64,000 nt of DNA, from positions 3,038,001 through 3,102,000 of the forward strand of contig JAHQIY010000009.1 in NCBI GenBank assembly GCA_019054805.1, in the 5' to 3' direction. The notes beneath the pieces are model-generated. The model was not told the DNA's origin, made no database searches, and saw nothing but the letters and a program-made list of their open reading frames with translations. Source of the stretch: Brachionus manjavacas. Lineage: Eukaryota > Rotifera > Eurotatoria > Ploima > Brachionidae. Below are positions 11,340 to 21,571 of the stretch, one piece after another (position 1 is the stretch's first letter; every line of letters starts with the position of its first letter). Position numbers and translations under genes: made by a program.

Positions 11340-12870
11340 TGTATTTATACCTAAAATCGTCTAATTTTCCAGTAAAGGTGGTATCTGTTTTTGCTTTATC
11401 TACTAAAACTTCAATTTCATGTTTTTAACAGGGTGATTGAAATCAGTTTTAAATTCCAACATTTGAAATAAACGTTCAAATTGAGAAAGTATGGTTTCAT
11501 TATTGAAATATCTTTCTTTTCCAGGTTATATTGAAGCTGTTTAGAATTTTCTTCATAAAAAATAACATCTGGGTCAAGTAAATTAGGGTATTTTATAAAA
11601 GCTTGAGACCATTCATGATCTGAAAGCTTGAAGAAAGGTGAACTTGGATGGTCTACTAAAAAATCTGAAAACATCAAACTTCTTTCGTTTCTGTAAGAGA
11701 TTTTTTAATCAATTAAATTATAACTAGCCTAATAATTTAAATTATTTACCCTTTGCTTATAAAGAGTTCATTTCCTTCTTTAGTCCATCTTGAATGAACA
11801 TACAAGTTCTTGCATGGAATAGAAATGGTTGAAAAAAGCAACAATTTTAATGTCATCAAAATCCAAGGAAGAGATCACTGCTTCAAATATCACAAAGAAA
11901 TTTCGAGGCTCCAACATAAAGATAACTTTTTTTTCAACAGAACCGCTAACATATGGAACTCACTGCCAAATCAACTAATTGATTTGGCAGTGAGTTCCCC
12001 GCTTCTAAAAGTTGACTCATCGTGATATAAAATAACACAAGGATTTTCAGTAGGTAGAATCCAGCTACAATTTTCTTCATCCAATCTGTAGTAATGTTCT
12101 TTTCGGTGAAAAAAATAATCTATATATACTTTTCGACTCTTTATTACATCGTCGCGTTCATGGCCTTCAAAATAGAGTTTTTTTGTATTTCGTCTATATT
12201 TATATCCCCATCTCTTTAAATCATCTATAAGCATGGTTTCAGAGCGAACATGTTCATTTTCGATTAATTTTTGACCACTAATTTCCAAGTTTTTTTCATT
12301 CATAAAGTTTGAAAGAGCTGAAACTTTGAAAATACATTCTTTTTTTTGTCTCGGATTCAACATAAATTTTAGCTTCTGTTTCCAATAGAAATCGTATAAA
12401 GAGGATATGAGTTTAACTCATTTTAAAATATTAAGAAAACCTTATCTTAATTTTAAGCAAAGAAAATGAAATACCTACACGGCCATCATCAACAAATTCT
12501 TCAATGTCATTATTTTTAAATTTGATTAGCTGCTCGTTCGCTTGCTTAGCTGTTAAGCATTTTAAACTAGCTAAAAACAATTCAGAATCGCGAAAAGAGA
12601 CATTAAATTGTCAAAAATAATCAAAATTAACAAAAAAAAAAGAAAAAATTTAATTATTTTTTTAAACTTAAGTATGGCAAGGATAAGGATGCTAATTGAA
12701 CGTTTTGAACAATTTCCCGAAAGAAAAAAATCTTTAATTTCTGAAATAATTTTCAAATCAACATAAGCAATCTCATCAATTTCAAAACAAGTATCTTCGA
12801 AAGTTTCATCACCAATGGAATCAAAATTAGTAGGAGTTACTGTTTCAGACAATATTTCATCTGGTTCTTC
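11340..12870 (-). pseudogene. Intron-containing DDE-type transposase, interrupted
   Basis: Read leftwards on the minus strand. Exon A, about 12852-12680, starts MSETVTPTNFDS. Exon B, about 12620-12478, contains FLASLKCLTAKQANEQLIKF and ends at a gtaggt donor. Exon C, about 12409-12000, contains KRWGYKYRRNTKKLYFEGHE then RDDVIKSRK and CVILYHDESTF, where Asp and Glu of YHDES are the likely catalytic residues. After the foreign insertion at 11795-11998 the reading resumes with RWTKEGNELFISKG, MFSDFLVDHPSSPFFKL and, in a second frame, YFNNETILSQFERLFQMLEF. The order GHERxDV, HDESTF, SDF, QFERLF is shared by a eukaryotic DDE transposase family often annotated only as uncharacterised; I cannot name it securely. 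Frameshifts and the insertion make it non-functional. Confidence 0.65.
11795..11998 (+). repeat. Copied LINE segment plus fold-back hairpin inside the transposase
   Basis: Positions 11795-11981 repeat 10344-10530 with only a few mismatches, including the same internal-deletion junction (acatacaagttcttgcatgg). The copy ends in a perfect 20-bp hairpin: 11955-11974 is the exact reverse complement of 11979-11998 with a ctaa loop. The LINE copy at 10.5 kb lacks this hairpin. Confidence 0.85.
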
Positions 12871-13537
12871 AACAACCTCTTTTTATTGAGTACAACTTCC
12901 AAGATTTGACGTTCTACATTGGTAATAGGCAGCCTTTAATGGCAATTTAAGTTACCAAAAGTCTGAAAAAATTACTAAAAATTTCAAAATGAATTCAAAA
13001 TTTTATAATTATGTAAAAAGATGTCAAAAATTAACATTTTATTTCTTAAATTTGAAAAAAAAATTGTTTTAAAAAAATGGACTCTTTTTGAGCGTTTCTA
13101 AATTTTTGAACTAAATAAATAAAAAAAGTAAAACCATCAATTTGTTCAGAATTTTTCTAGTTTCAGAATTTGTATTAAAATATATAAGTTAAGTGGTTTG
13201 CAAAAAAGTAGATCCCGAAAAAGTTAAAAAATGTCAAAATTTTTCCGATTTTTTTCCGAAAAAATTTTCAATTTTTTTTTTTCAAGATCACCAGCTCAAA
13301 ATATAGAGCATTTAATTCTCTATCAGAAAATGTGTCGATCGAGTAGATTCGATTAATTAAATTATGAGATAAAAAAGCTTAAATAAGATATACTTTATAT
13401 AAGGCTGTAAAGATTCAGAACCCCCTAGACAAAAAGAAATTTTTTTCCCCCCCTAAAATTTTGGCTAAACATAGGTTTTCATATACGTGGAATCCAAAAA
13501 TGAGGTCAAAATCCAAAATGAGGTCATTTTTTGGAAC
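12871..13537. other. AT-rich spacer
   Basis: Low-complexity, no gene seen. A T/C run (gaaatttttttcccccccct-like) lies near 13438-13456. Confidence 0.4.
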
Positions 13538-14765
13538 ATTTCTTTAATAATTTTTCCAAAAAAGAATTTTTAAAGAATCTGGAAAGAAACTAAAAAAAAT
13601 CTCTAAAAACGTTTTGATTGGTAGAACAGATTAAATATTTTAAAGAAAATAAAGAGAAAATATAAAGATTTTTTTATTCACATTTATTAGATTATTTTGA
13701 ACTAAATTTTTTCTTTATAATAGGTCAATTTATAATAGAAAATTTTTTTTAAGTTTAAGTTACACTTAAAAAATTTTCAATTTATTATTAAGACATTTTA
13801 AGATAGAGTGTTCTTATACAATTACTCATGTGACGTTTAAAAATCTAACGTTCACTGTTAATACATGCTTTACTTAAATCCATGTTGATTTACAGTACTG
13901 ACCGAGCATTTTTATTACAACTTACGATCCTTATAATATTTGAAGGAGAAAATTAAAACTGATATCACTTATACATCGATTTAAATTACTCTTGTTTCAA
14001 AATTTAGCCTTATGATTACTTTTAATATTAAAGCTTAAGTTAAATTTTTAGAATTAGTAAAACAGTTGTATTGATTTTAATTCAGATAAAATTCAAAGAA
14101 GCAATGATAAAAATAAGATTTAAATGCGCCATAACTCTGCCGTAAGCCGGTCCCAAGCCCAGGATGAGAAAAGAGGAGGGTGGTGGCAGCCACACAATGT
14201 GGTCTTCTACGAGTCCAAAGAAGAGCTGTATTACGGGTACATAGATCTACGGGTCTTTGTCCTAGTCTTGTCGTATGAGGTGCCGCTGGCTTCGACCATC
14301 ACCCAGTATAGAATCTAAACAGAGCAAGAACTTGTTTTACAGCTGACCCTCTTTGGATAGCCGTAACTTTGGAAGCGTTAAAGTTAAGGCATTCTCTCTT
14401 AAAGAGATTGTCGCTTGGTTTGTGGTTCCAAGCTAGTCTAAATAGTTGTCGAGTTCGCAGTCTTTAAGTGCTCGGATGAGTGACGCTGTTTATGATGAAC
14501 GTCCCACGTGCTTCTTAGGGGAAGACGCCGTCATAACTATGCCGTATGCCGGTCCCAAGCCCGGATGAAAAAATAGGAGGGTGACTTATCTTTTTGAAAA
14601 ATGCCATTTGATCTGAAACATTTATTTATAATCACATGAAACAATTTCTCCAAATACATTTTCCTATTATGAACTTAAAATAAGGATGGGCGTCCAATAT
14701 TTGGTATTTTGTCTAATACACCAAATATTAGCCAAAATTTCAATTTTCATCGATCAATTGTTTTC
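13538..14765. repeat. Right arm of ~1.2 kb inverted repeat
   Basis: Contiguous counterpart of the split left arm (4737-5794 and 8040-8295). It includes the GC-richer block with internal ~53-bp direct repeats (around 14136-14190 and 14530-14585). The 64-residue frame 14124-14318 mirrors the one in the left arm; I see no domain in it. Confidence 0.85.
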
Positions 14766-15060
14766 ATTTTTACACGCTAAAAAATAAATTAAGTCTTATT
14801 TTCTAATAAATATTAAGACAATGAGATTAGATTTTTAAAAACCATTTTGTTTTTATTTTTTGTACTTTATCAATATTTAAATTAATTGGCACTGTTCTTT
14901 TTTGTAGTTTCTGTACTTAAAGGTAATTATAATCATTAAATTTATAATGATTCGGGTATGCTGGAAGAAAGAAAAATATTAGTTAAATTTAAAATTGATA
15001 TTTAAAATAAAGATTAATTAAAGTCTTTTTATTTCCATTGAACTCAAAAAGTGCAATGAG

Positions 15061-15172
15061 GACAGAAAGTATAAAAAGGAACAGGGCAAATAATATAATA
15101 TTCAACAAGAACAAGAACAAGGCTTAGGGTTAGGGTTAGGGAAAAAGGATTTTTAAATTTTAATATTCTCCA
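15061..15172. repeat. Inverted repeat flanking right GT7 copy (left unit)
   Basis: Contains tataaaaaggaacagggcaa then (TTAGGG)3 and aaaaaggattttt. The reverse complement of 17329-17440 has the same order with moderate divergence, so the pair encloses the right GT7 gene. No equivalent pair flanks the left GT7 copy. Confidence 0.65.
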
Positions 15173-15433
15173 AATCAAAAATCTATAAAGATAAATCAAT
15201 ACAGATATCTATACAGTTTTTCCTCTTTTATAAGTTAAGACATAATAACTGAAGAATTAAAAATGAATTGTAAATCCACGAGTGAACTAGTCGAAAATAG
15301 TATCAACGTTTTATTTTTTACAGACTCCTTTTTTATGATATAAAATAAGTAAAATAATTTTTTTATTAAATAAAAAATTTAAAATAAAATTAAAATTATT
15401 TCTACATATTCTTTAAAAATCCAAAAAAATTTA

Positions 15434-15478
15434 TTTTATTTTATCATAATTTTTGACAAAAATTATGATAAAATAAAA
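15434..15478. repeat. Perfect 21-bp AT-rich hairpin
   Basis: ttttattttatcataattttt, loop gac, then the exact reverse complement. It may be a tiny MITE or a fold-back scar. Confidence 0.7.
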
Positions 15479-16169
15479 GAAAAATAAATGTCTCTTATTA
15501 CAATAAAATAGTCCCCAGTTTAAAATAAAGATAAAAAAAATTTGAATAATTATTGTTAACTCAATATTACTTTTTCTTATAAACATTTTCGAAAAAAAAT
15601 ATTTGATTTTCTTATTTAAAAATAAAATAATATAAAATTCAAATACAATGAAAAAGTAATGGCTTACTAAAAATTTTTTTTTGTATTTGTATATTAATGA
15701 TTATCCAAGGAAAATTTCTTTGAAAGCTTTTTTCCTCAAAATTTCAAAATAAAATCTTTTAGATTACTTTTAGGTTGACTGGGTAATGGCTCAAAACAAC
15801 CTAGCATTTGTTTTATTAAAAATTCATCAATGATTTAATTATCAATCAGTCAACTGAATGGTTAAATCTATATTTTTGAATTAAAGTTTTAAGTTTAAAA
15901 AGTAATTTTCAATTTTATAATAATATTCAATTTTAAGCTTTTATTCCAAAATAAAATTTGATATAAACTGTGGTTTATTTGATTAAAAGATTATGCCTCT
16001 ACTTGTAAAAAATAATAATAATAACATATCTCAAAAAAATTGAAAATAAAAGAGTTTCTAATTTGGAAAGTATAACCAATTAATTCATGCATAAAAATAA
16101 TCAACTTTTTTGAAAAAATTCTTCTTACGAAACTCAAGAAAAAATTATTAAATAAACATAATCATAAAT

Positions 16170-17280
16170 ATGAAAATAAACTCAAAAAAATTTAAATTAT
16201 TAGGATTTATGATCACAATTTTAATTTCTAATTTTATCTTGATAAATCTGAAATTCGAAGCAGAATTAGTCAGCATTGATGATCTTTCAAAATGTGAATA
16301 CAGAAAAGATATCAAAAAATGTGAGTTAATTTTTACAATTTTAATTTAACAAAAAAAATTATTTATTTCTTTATTGCTAGCTTATAAAAATGAAATCTAT
16401 GATTTAAATCTATCTTTTAGCGAGATAGAGAATAACTTTAAAAAGCGGTCAATATTTTTGGACCAAGGCCGATCTTTCACCACCATAAACAATCACTGCG
16501 ATTCGAATGGATTTAAATTCAAAAAATAGCCTTGGTCATCCCTTATCGAGACAGAGAAAAAATTTAAGAAGATTTTTATTCAATATACATCCAATTTTAA
16601 TCAAACAAAAAATCAACTACGGCATCTATTTAATCGAGCCGTCAGAGGAGAGCAAATTCAATCGCGGAGTAATTTTAAATGCAGGATTTATTGAAGTTCT
16701 AAAAGAAAGTGTCAATGACCAAAGACTGAACCCGCTTGGCACCAATGATTTATACTGGGACTGTTTTATATTTCATGATGTGGACATGATTCCAGAAGAC
16801 GAGCGTTTCATGTATACTTGCGATGAAAAATATCCTCTACATCTAGCAGTCACTCGTAGATCAAATAACTATTCTTTTACGGGCTATTATAAGAGCTACT
16901 ATGGTGGCATAAATGCTTTTACTCCTCGGCAATTTACTGAAATTAATGGCTTTTCTAATCAGTATTTTAATTGGGGTTTTGAAGATGATGACCTGAGAGA
17001 ACGAGTGAGGCTAAAATTTAATCAAGTGGTCAAGATACCGCCCAATGTCGGAAGAATATATACTGATTTGCATGAAAAATCAAATAGAAATCCATATAGA
17101 AAGATATTATTTAAATTTTTGTATGGTAAATTGAGAAAATATGGTCGTGCCTTGGAAGGTTTGGAAACTGTAAAATATCGATTTAATGCAATAGAACGAT
17201 ATTTTTTGTTTACGAAAATTAAAATTTGTTACAATCTTGCCGATTATACAAAGCAAATGAATGATTTGAAAAAAATTTAA
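16170..17280 (+). pseudogene. Beta-1,4-galactosyltransferase family (GT7), right copy, two frameshifts
   Basis: Paralogue of the gene at 2057-3127, inverted. Exon 1 is 16170-16320 (50 codons plus one base; starts MKINSKKFKLLGFMITILIS, a signal anchor), intron 16321-16380 (gtgagt...gctag, identical in the other copy), exon 2 16381-17280. Motifs: RGVILNAGFIEV, FHDVDMIPEDE, YYGGINAFTPRQF, WGFEDDDLRERV, GRIYTDLHEKS. Two A runs that have seven As in the left copy have six here (near 16521-16526 and 16555-16562), so the frame breaks around the IPYRDRE motif and is open again only from about 16507 in another frame. This is either a recent pseudogene or a homopolymer error in the assembly; the rest of the frame is intact and the C-terminus has diverged conservatively, which fits a gene that was functional until recently. 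Confidence 0.85.
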
Positions 17281-17328
17281 AATTATATTTTGTGATGATT
17301 TGTTCTAATTAGAGGTATAGACAATGAG

Positions 17329-17440
17329 AATATTAAAAAGTTAAAATCCTTTTACTCTAACCCTAATCCTAAGCCTGTTCCTTTTTGTACTTTTTCATAA
17401 AATAATTTATTTGCCCTGTTCCTTTTTATAGTTTCTGTAG
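17329..17440. repeat. Inverted repeat flanking right GT7 copy (right unit)
   Basis: Inverted partner of 15061-15172. Carries ctctaaccctaatcctaagc (a degenerate telomere-like tract) and ttatttgccctgttcctttt. Confidence 0.65.
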
Positions 17441-18700
17441 TATTGAATTTAAAGTCAAAATAAAAATGAATCAAATGAGTTTGAAACTAATTTTTGAAAA
17501 AACATAATTTTTTTTTGTGTAAAAAATAATTAAAAAACTAATTATTTTACAAAAATTTAATTAAGTATTGAAAACATTTTACTAATTTTAAATTTAATTC
17601 TGACTTTTTACATAATAAAAAATTTTGTTTTTACATAAACCGCGGACTAGATACAAAAATAGTAATAAATTACCATTTTTTTAATTTAAAACTTTTTCGA
17701 AAATTTAAATAAAATTGAGTGAAAAAAAGCCGATGAAAAAAAGATCCATTTAATTAATTTAAGTCTAAATGTTATGATTAAGTTTTATAATAAAAAGCAT
17801 TAGGTAATCTATACCAATCTTTGATAGGATCAATCTTGGATTATACTTTTCTTCTGTACTGCTTCCACTGCACTTCACCCACTGCTTTGGATGTTTTAAT
17901 TCATTCTCAGAAATCAACATCAAATAAATACAAGTTATTCAACCTTCGGCAGTCCGATCTTTTTTGAAGCTGAAACATGATACCCCTTCCAATATTATGC
18001 ACCAAAAGGCTTTCAATAAACTTTAACTACCTACAGTCTCAAATCGAATTTTTGAGTTGAGTTAGAGATATTTCAGGACAGGATTGAGACATTCTGTTCC
18101 ATTTACCCTCAGATTAGTGGAAGAATAAAGAGAAGGTTAAAAACCAAGATATATCCAACTCCATTGTGTAATTGCTACCCATCAATTTATTCAATTATTT
18201 TTAAATCTTCTTTTTTTCAAAATTTTTATTCTGAAGGAGCTTTAGCTCGGCACAGATTAACAAATCAATAAATTAAAAAAACCAAGTAATAAAACTAAAT
18301 TTTAATTAAGACGAGACAAAAAATATTATTTTATTTTAAATTACACGAATGTTAATTGCTGATAGCTAATGCATCTTTTAGATTATAAAGAAAATAAATT
18401 TTCTAAAAGAAATTAAACAAAAATATATTTTTTGGCGACTAATTTTATTCTTTCGTATCTAATTTTAATTATAAAAAAAGATGTTTTTTTTTAATAGCAT
18501 ATAATTGTATTTTTTAACTACAAATTAAATCACGTTAAAAAAAATAAAATTTTTAAAGAGAAAATCTTGACACATTTATGTTATAATTTCACATTTTAAT
18601 AAAATTTAATTATTTCTGCATCTTTATAGTTTTATTTGATTAAGCACTTTTGGCTTCAGTATTTTTGGACGTCTTCTTCGGCATTTTTGAGCTAATAGTT
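17441..18700. other. Intergenic with LINE 3' scrap
   Basis: Mostly AT-rich. A less AT-rich stretch at 17815-18180 looks like decayed coding DNA, but no family is recognisable. At 18225-18262 the minus strand carries the recurrent LINE 3' motif gccgagctaaagctccttca. Confidence 0.4.
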
Positions 18701-19028
18701 CAGAATTGGTCAAAAGTCAGACTTTGACTTTGAATTTTTTTTATTTTAAAGTCTCGGCTTGGACTTTTATTTTAACGATTTAGACTTGAATTAGGCTGCC
18801 AAAAACTAGCTGGAACGGCAATCCATCTGTCAGGATCACAGTCATTTAATTTATGATTATGATTATTTGATTTTATTTGATCATATGATTTTTTGCCGTT
18901 CCAAGTTGCTATTTTAGCGACCTACTAAATAAGAACCCAAAAAAGTGTCGTTTTAAAAATAAAACTTTGACCTCGACTTAATTAAAAAAATTAAAGTCAA
19001 AGTCCAGACTTGACTTTGACCAACTCTG
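18701..19028. mobile_element. hAT-like MITE with perfect 8-bp target duplication
   Basis: Ends CAGAATTGGTCAAAAGTC and, reverse-complemented, CAGAGTTGGTCAAAGTC, with inverted similarity over roughly 50 bp. TAATAGTT directly flanks both ends (18693-18700 and 19029-19036). Eight-bp duplications with CAG/CTG ends point to the hAT superfamily. A second, inner inverted pair (tggaacggca at 18811 and tgccgttcca at 18894) suggests a nested element. Related MITEs are at 61156-61295 and 62820-62966. Confidence 0.8.
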
Positions 19029-19375
19029 TAATAGTTAAACTAAATTGAAGTGCTTGAAGCTAATTGATCTGAATTACTAAGAGGGACTTTGGTATTGAAT
19101 TTTCTATAGCTTTTTCAGAATTTTTTAATGTTTATCACACAAATAACATATTTAAATTTTTTTGTCGGTTTTTTTTTAATAACTTGGACATCTTTTTTTT
19201 TCCAAATGCTGTCATCAATTTTACCATCTTTGAAGTTTTTAATTCATTATTGAAATCGTTTAAATTTGTATTTCTATCAGTATCGTGTTATTCGCATCAA
19301 TAGGTCTTGGAAGAGCAAGAATTGACGTTGAAGATTTAGAAGTCTTGATAATTTTCGAATAGGTATAAATAATTA

Positions 19376-19882
19376 CAGTCATCCCTCGATAATCCGAACA
19401 TTAAATATTTCTGAAATTTTCTTCGGAATAGCGAAATTTCGGATATGCGGTAATCCGAATAATGGTAAAAAGTAGAAAAACTTCGGATTAAGAAAATTTA
19501 AACTTTATTTATACGAAAAAAAATCTCTTTTTTGATCATAATCTAATTCAACTCTTTTCCTTGGCGGAGTAGGTGACATTTTTTTTCTGAACTTTTGACT
19601 TATTAAATAAACACTTGTTTTTTTACTTTTTTTATAATTGAAAATAACGTAAGTAATTTTCGAAATGATTTTATAACACTGAAACAATAAAATTATATAA
19701 ATTTTAGCAGTTTCAACTCAACATTTTTTTCTAAATTTTCTTCGGATTAGAGAATTTCGAATCTTCGGATTAAAGAGTGAAAATAACATGTATTTTACAT
19801 GTAACAGCTTTTATTTCCTAATTTTTCTTCGGATTTGCGAATTCTTCGGGATATCGAACTTCGGATTAAAGAGTTTTGACTG
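19376..19882 (-). mobile_element. Pogo/Tigger-type non-autonomous element
   Basis: TA dinucleotides flank ends CAGTCATCCCTCGATAATCC (left) and, reverse-complemented, CAGTCAAAACTCTTTAATCC (right); the motif cttcggatta is repeated inside. A 60-residue minus-strand frame (19505-19687) contains MSPTPPRKRVELDYDQKRDF, resembling the extreme N-terminus of a Tigger transposase and ending shortly after. The element is about 507 bp and was derived by internal deletion. Confidence 0.75.
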
Positions 19883-19884
19883 TA

Positions 19885-20548
19885 ATTAAATAGTTTTCAA
19901 TTAATTATTATTTTTGTTCATTTATAATTAAATAATTAAGTGTCAACTATTTTACACGAGATTTGTTTGATTCCGAGCATTTTCTTGAAAATAAATATCA
20001 TCTTTTAACTGGTTACATTTATCTACTGAAGAATAAATTTATCTGCTAATCAATCAATTTTGCTACTAAAAAATAATTACCTACAATATTTTTTTATACT
20101 AAAAATCAGATACTTTAAAATTAAATTACCGAAAAACTAAACCATTGAACAAATGAGTATCTATGAGTTACTACAATAGGTCCTAGGTGAAATCTTCTGA
20201 GTTTTTTAATAAAATATTAAAGAAGACATCGAAAGTTAGAGCTAATTTTTTTGATTGATATATCTGGTCACCTAAATATTTTGATCCATAATTTCCGCAA
20301 ATAGAAAAGTATTTAATTTTGATAAAAAAAATTATGACTTTTTTATAATTTGAGTAAATTAAAATCGAATTTTAAAATTAACAAATTGTAGTTAACTTTT
20401 ATGCAAAAATTATTTTAATTCGGTGACTAGTGAAAAAAATAGCTGACCAAACCCGAAAGACCCAAATTTTATTCTATTTTTTACAAAAAAAAACTTTTGA
20501 AAATTCTCAGTTTTGGTCCAAATAAAAATTTTTAAATAAAAAAAAGCT
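19885..20548. other. Intergenic, downstream of the TPR gene
   Basis: AT-rich, no gene or repeat recognised. Confidence 0.4.
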
Positions 20549-21571
20549 TTATTTTAAAAATTGTAAATTATAATCACGAACTCTTTTGTACATAGCGAAA
20601 AACTCTTGGGCTTTTTTCACTTCCCCAAGCTCAAGATACGCAACTCCCAAACAGTTGTACAACCTAGCATAATCCAGGTGATTTTCGCTCAGAATTTTTT
20701 TATAAATTTCAAAGCTCTTCTGATAATAACTAATAGCCGTAATCGGCTGACCAAGCTTAGCATACGCTTCACCAATTCCAATATAAATAGGCACCACTAT
20801 AGAATAATTATCTGTAGTTACAGTCCGACCATTTTCCACACTTTTACAGTAGCACTCAATTGCTTTTTCATACTGGCCCATTTTGTAATAACAATCGCCC
20901 ACGTTTTTATAGGAATCAGTGATGTCTAGGTGAAAACCAGGCAAAATAGTGACCCTTATAGCAAGAGCTCTTTCGAAATACTCCACCGCTTTGTGCATAT
21001 CTCCGATAGCGAAGTGGGCCTTTCCGATTTGGTTAAAACATTCCGCCATTGTCGGGTGATACTGAGCCAGCTTTTTCTTGAATATTTCCAAACTTGTCTC
21101 GTAGAAACGCAAACACTGGTCAATTCGATGCATGCCTAGAAAGCAATTGCCGATCTTCAGATGAGCGTAGCCTATCTTTGTATCATTTTCTCTTAGAGTA
21201 GACTTGAACAAGTCCAAGCTTCTAGAAAAACAGTTCAGACTCTTTGAGTAGTCTTTTATCTTGAGAAAAGCGTCGCCCAAGCGGCAGTAGCATTCAGCCA
21301 GGCAACTGGAATCATTTAAATTTTTGTGAATGTTGAGTGATTCTGAGAAGTAGTCAATTGATTGTTCATGGTCCTCCATGTCTGCGTAAATCAGCCCAAT
21401 TCGGTCCATTGTCATGGCTAGTTCTTGGTGCATGCTGGGCAACAGCTTCCGCTTTATCTCAAGCACATTCTTGAAATCGTTTAGCGATTCCTTACTAATC
21501 AGCAATGATTGTTCGTATTTAATTACACTTTCCAAGCTGTTTTTAGTTTTGTCATAGTCAGAACTTGCCAT
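20549..21571 (-). CDS. Tetratricopeptide-repeat protein (kinesin-light-chain-like TPRs), intronless
   Basis: A 340-residue frame without introns, starting MASSDYDKTKNSLESVIKYE in a good context (aaaaaATGG). From about residue 50 to 335 it is built from 34-40-residue TPR units; clear ones are YADMEDHEQSIDYFSESL, YYKMGQYEKAIECYCKS and YLELGEVKKAQEFF. Spacing and the recurring YxKSLxIxK pattern resemble kinesin light chain and the NPHP3-type TPR proteins that are numerous in rotifers. TPR arrays are protein-interaction scaffolds; no catalytic domain is present and the partner is unknown. Its base composition is visibly richer in GC than the surroundings, supporting a real gene. Plus-strand frames here are shadows. 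It could be a retrocopy of a longer gene, but the frame is intact. Confidence 0.85.
   Translation of the reverse strand: MASSDYDKTKNSLESVIKYEQSLLISKESLNDFKNVLEIKRKLLPSMHQELAMTMDRIGLIYADMEDHEQSIDYFSESLNIHKNLNDSSCLAECYCRLGDAFLKIKDYSKSLNCFSRSLDLFKSTLRENDTKIGYAHLKIGNCFLGMHRIDQCLRFYETSLEIFKKKLAQYHPTMAECFNQIGKAHFAIGDMHKAVEYFERALAIRVTILPGFHLDITDSYKNVGDCYYKMGQYEKAIECYCKSVENGRTVTTDNYSIVVPIYIGIGEAYAKLGQPITAISYYQKSFEIYKKILSENHLDYARLYNCLGVAYLELGEVKKAQEFFAMYKRVRDYNLQFLK

Larger units (their letters stand above)
14766..16169. other. Intergenic with telomere-like repeats and a perfect hairpin
   Basis: No gene. (TTAGGG)3 occurs at 15124-15141 within a segment (15061-15172) repeated in inverted orientation at 17329-17440. 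A perfect 21-bp stem with a gac loop lies at 15434-15478. Confidence 0.6.

Noticed and set aside
15124-15141. True telomere or chromosome end
   Set aside because: Only three TTAGGG units, embedded in an inverted repeat with unique sequence on both sides.
2057-17280. Single recent inverted duplication of the whole 2-17 kb region
   Set aside because: Sequences between the GT7 genes and the inverted-repeat arms are not homologous and spacings differ by about 250 bp; only the converted tract and the arms match.
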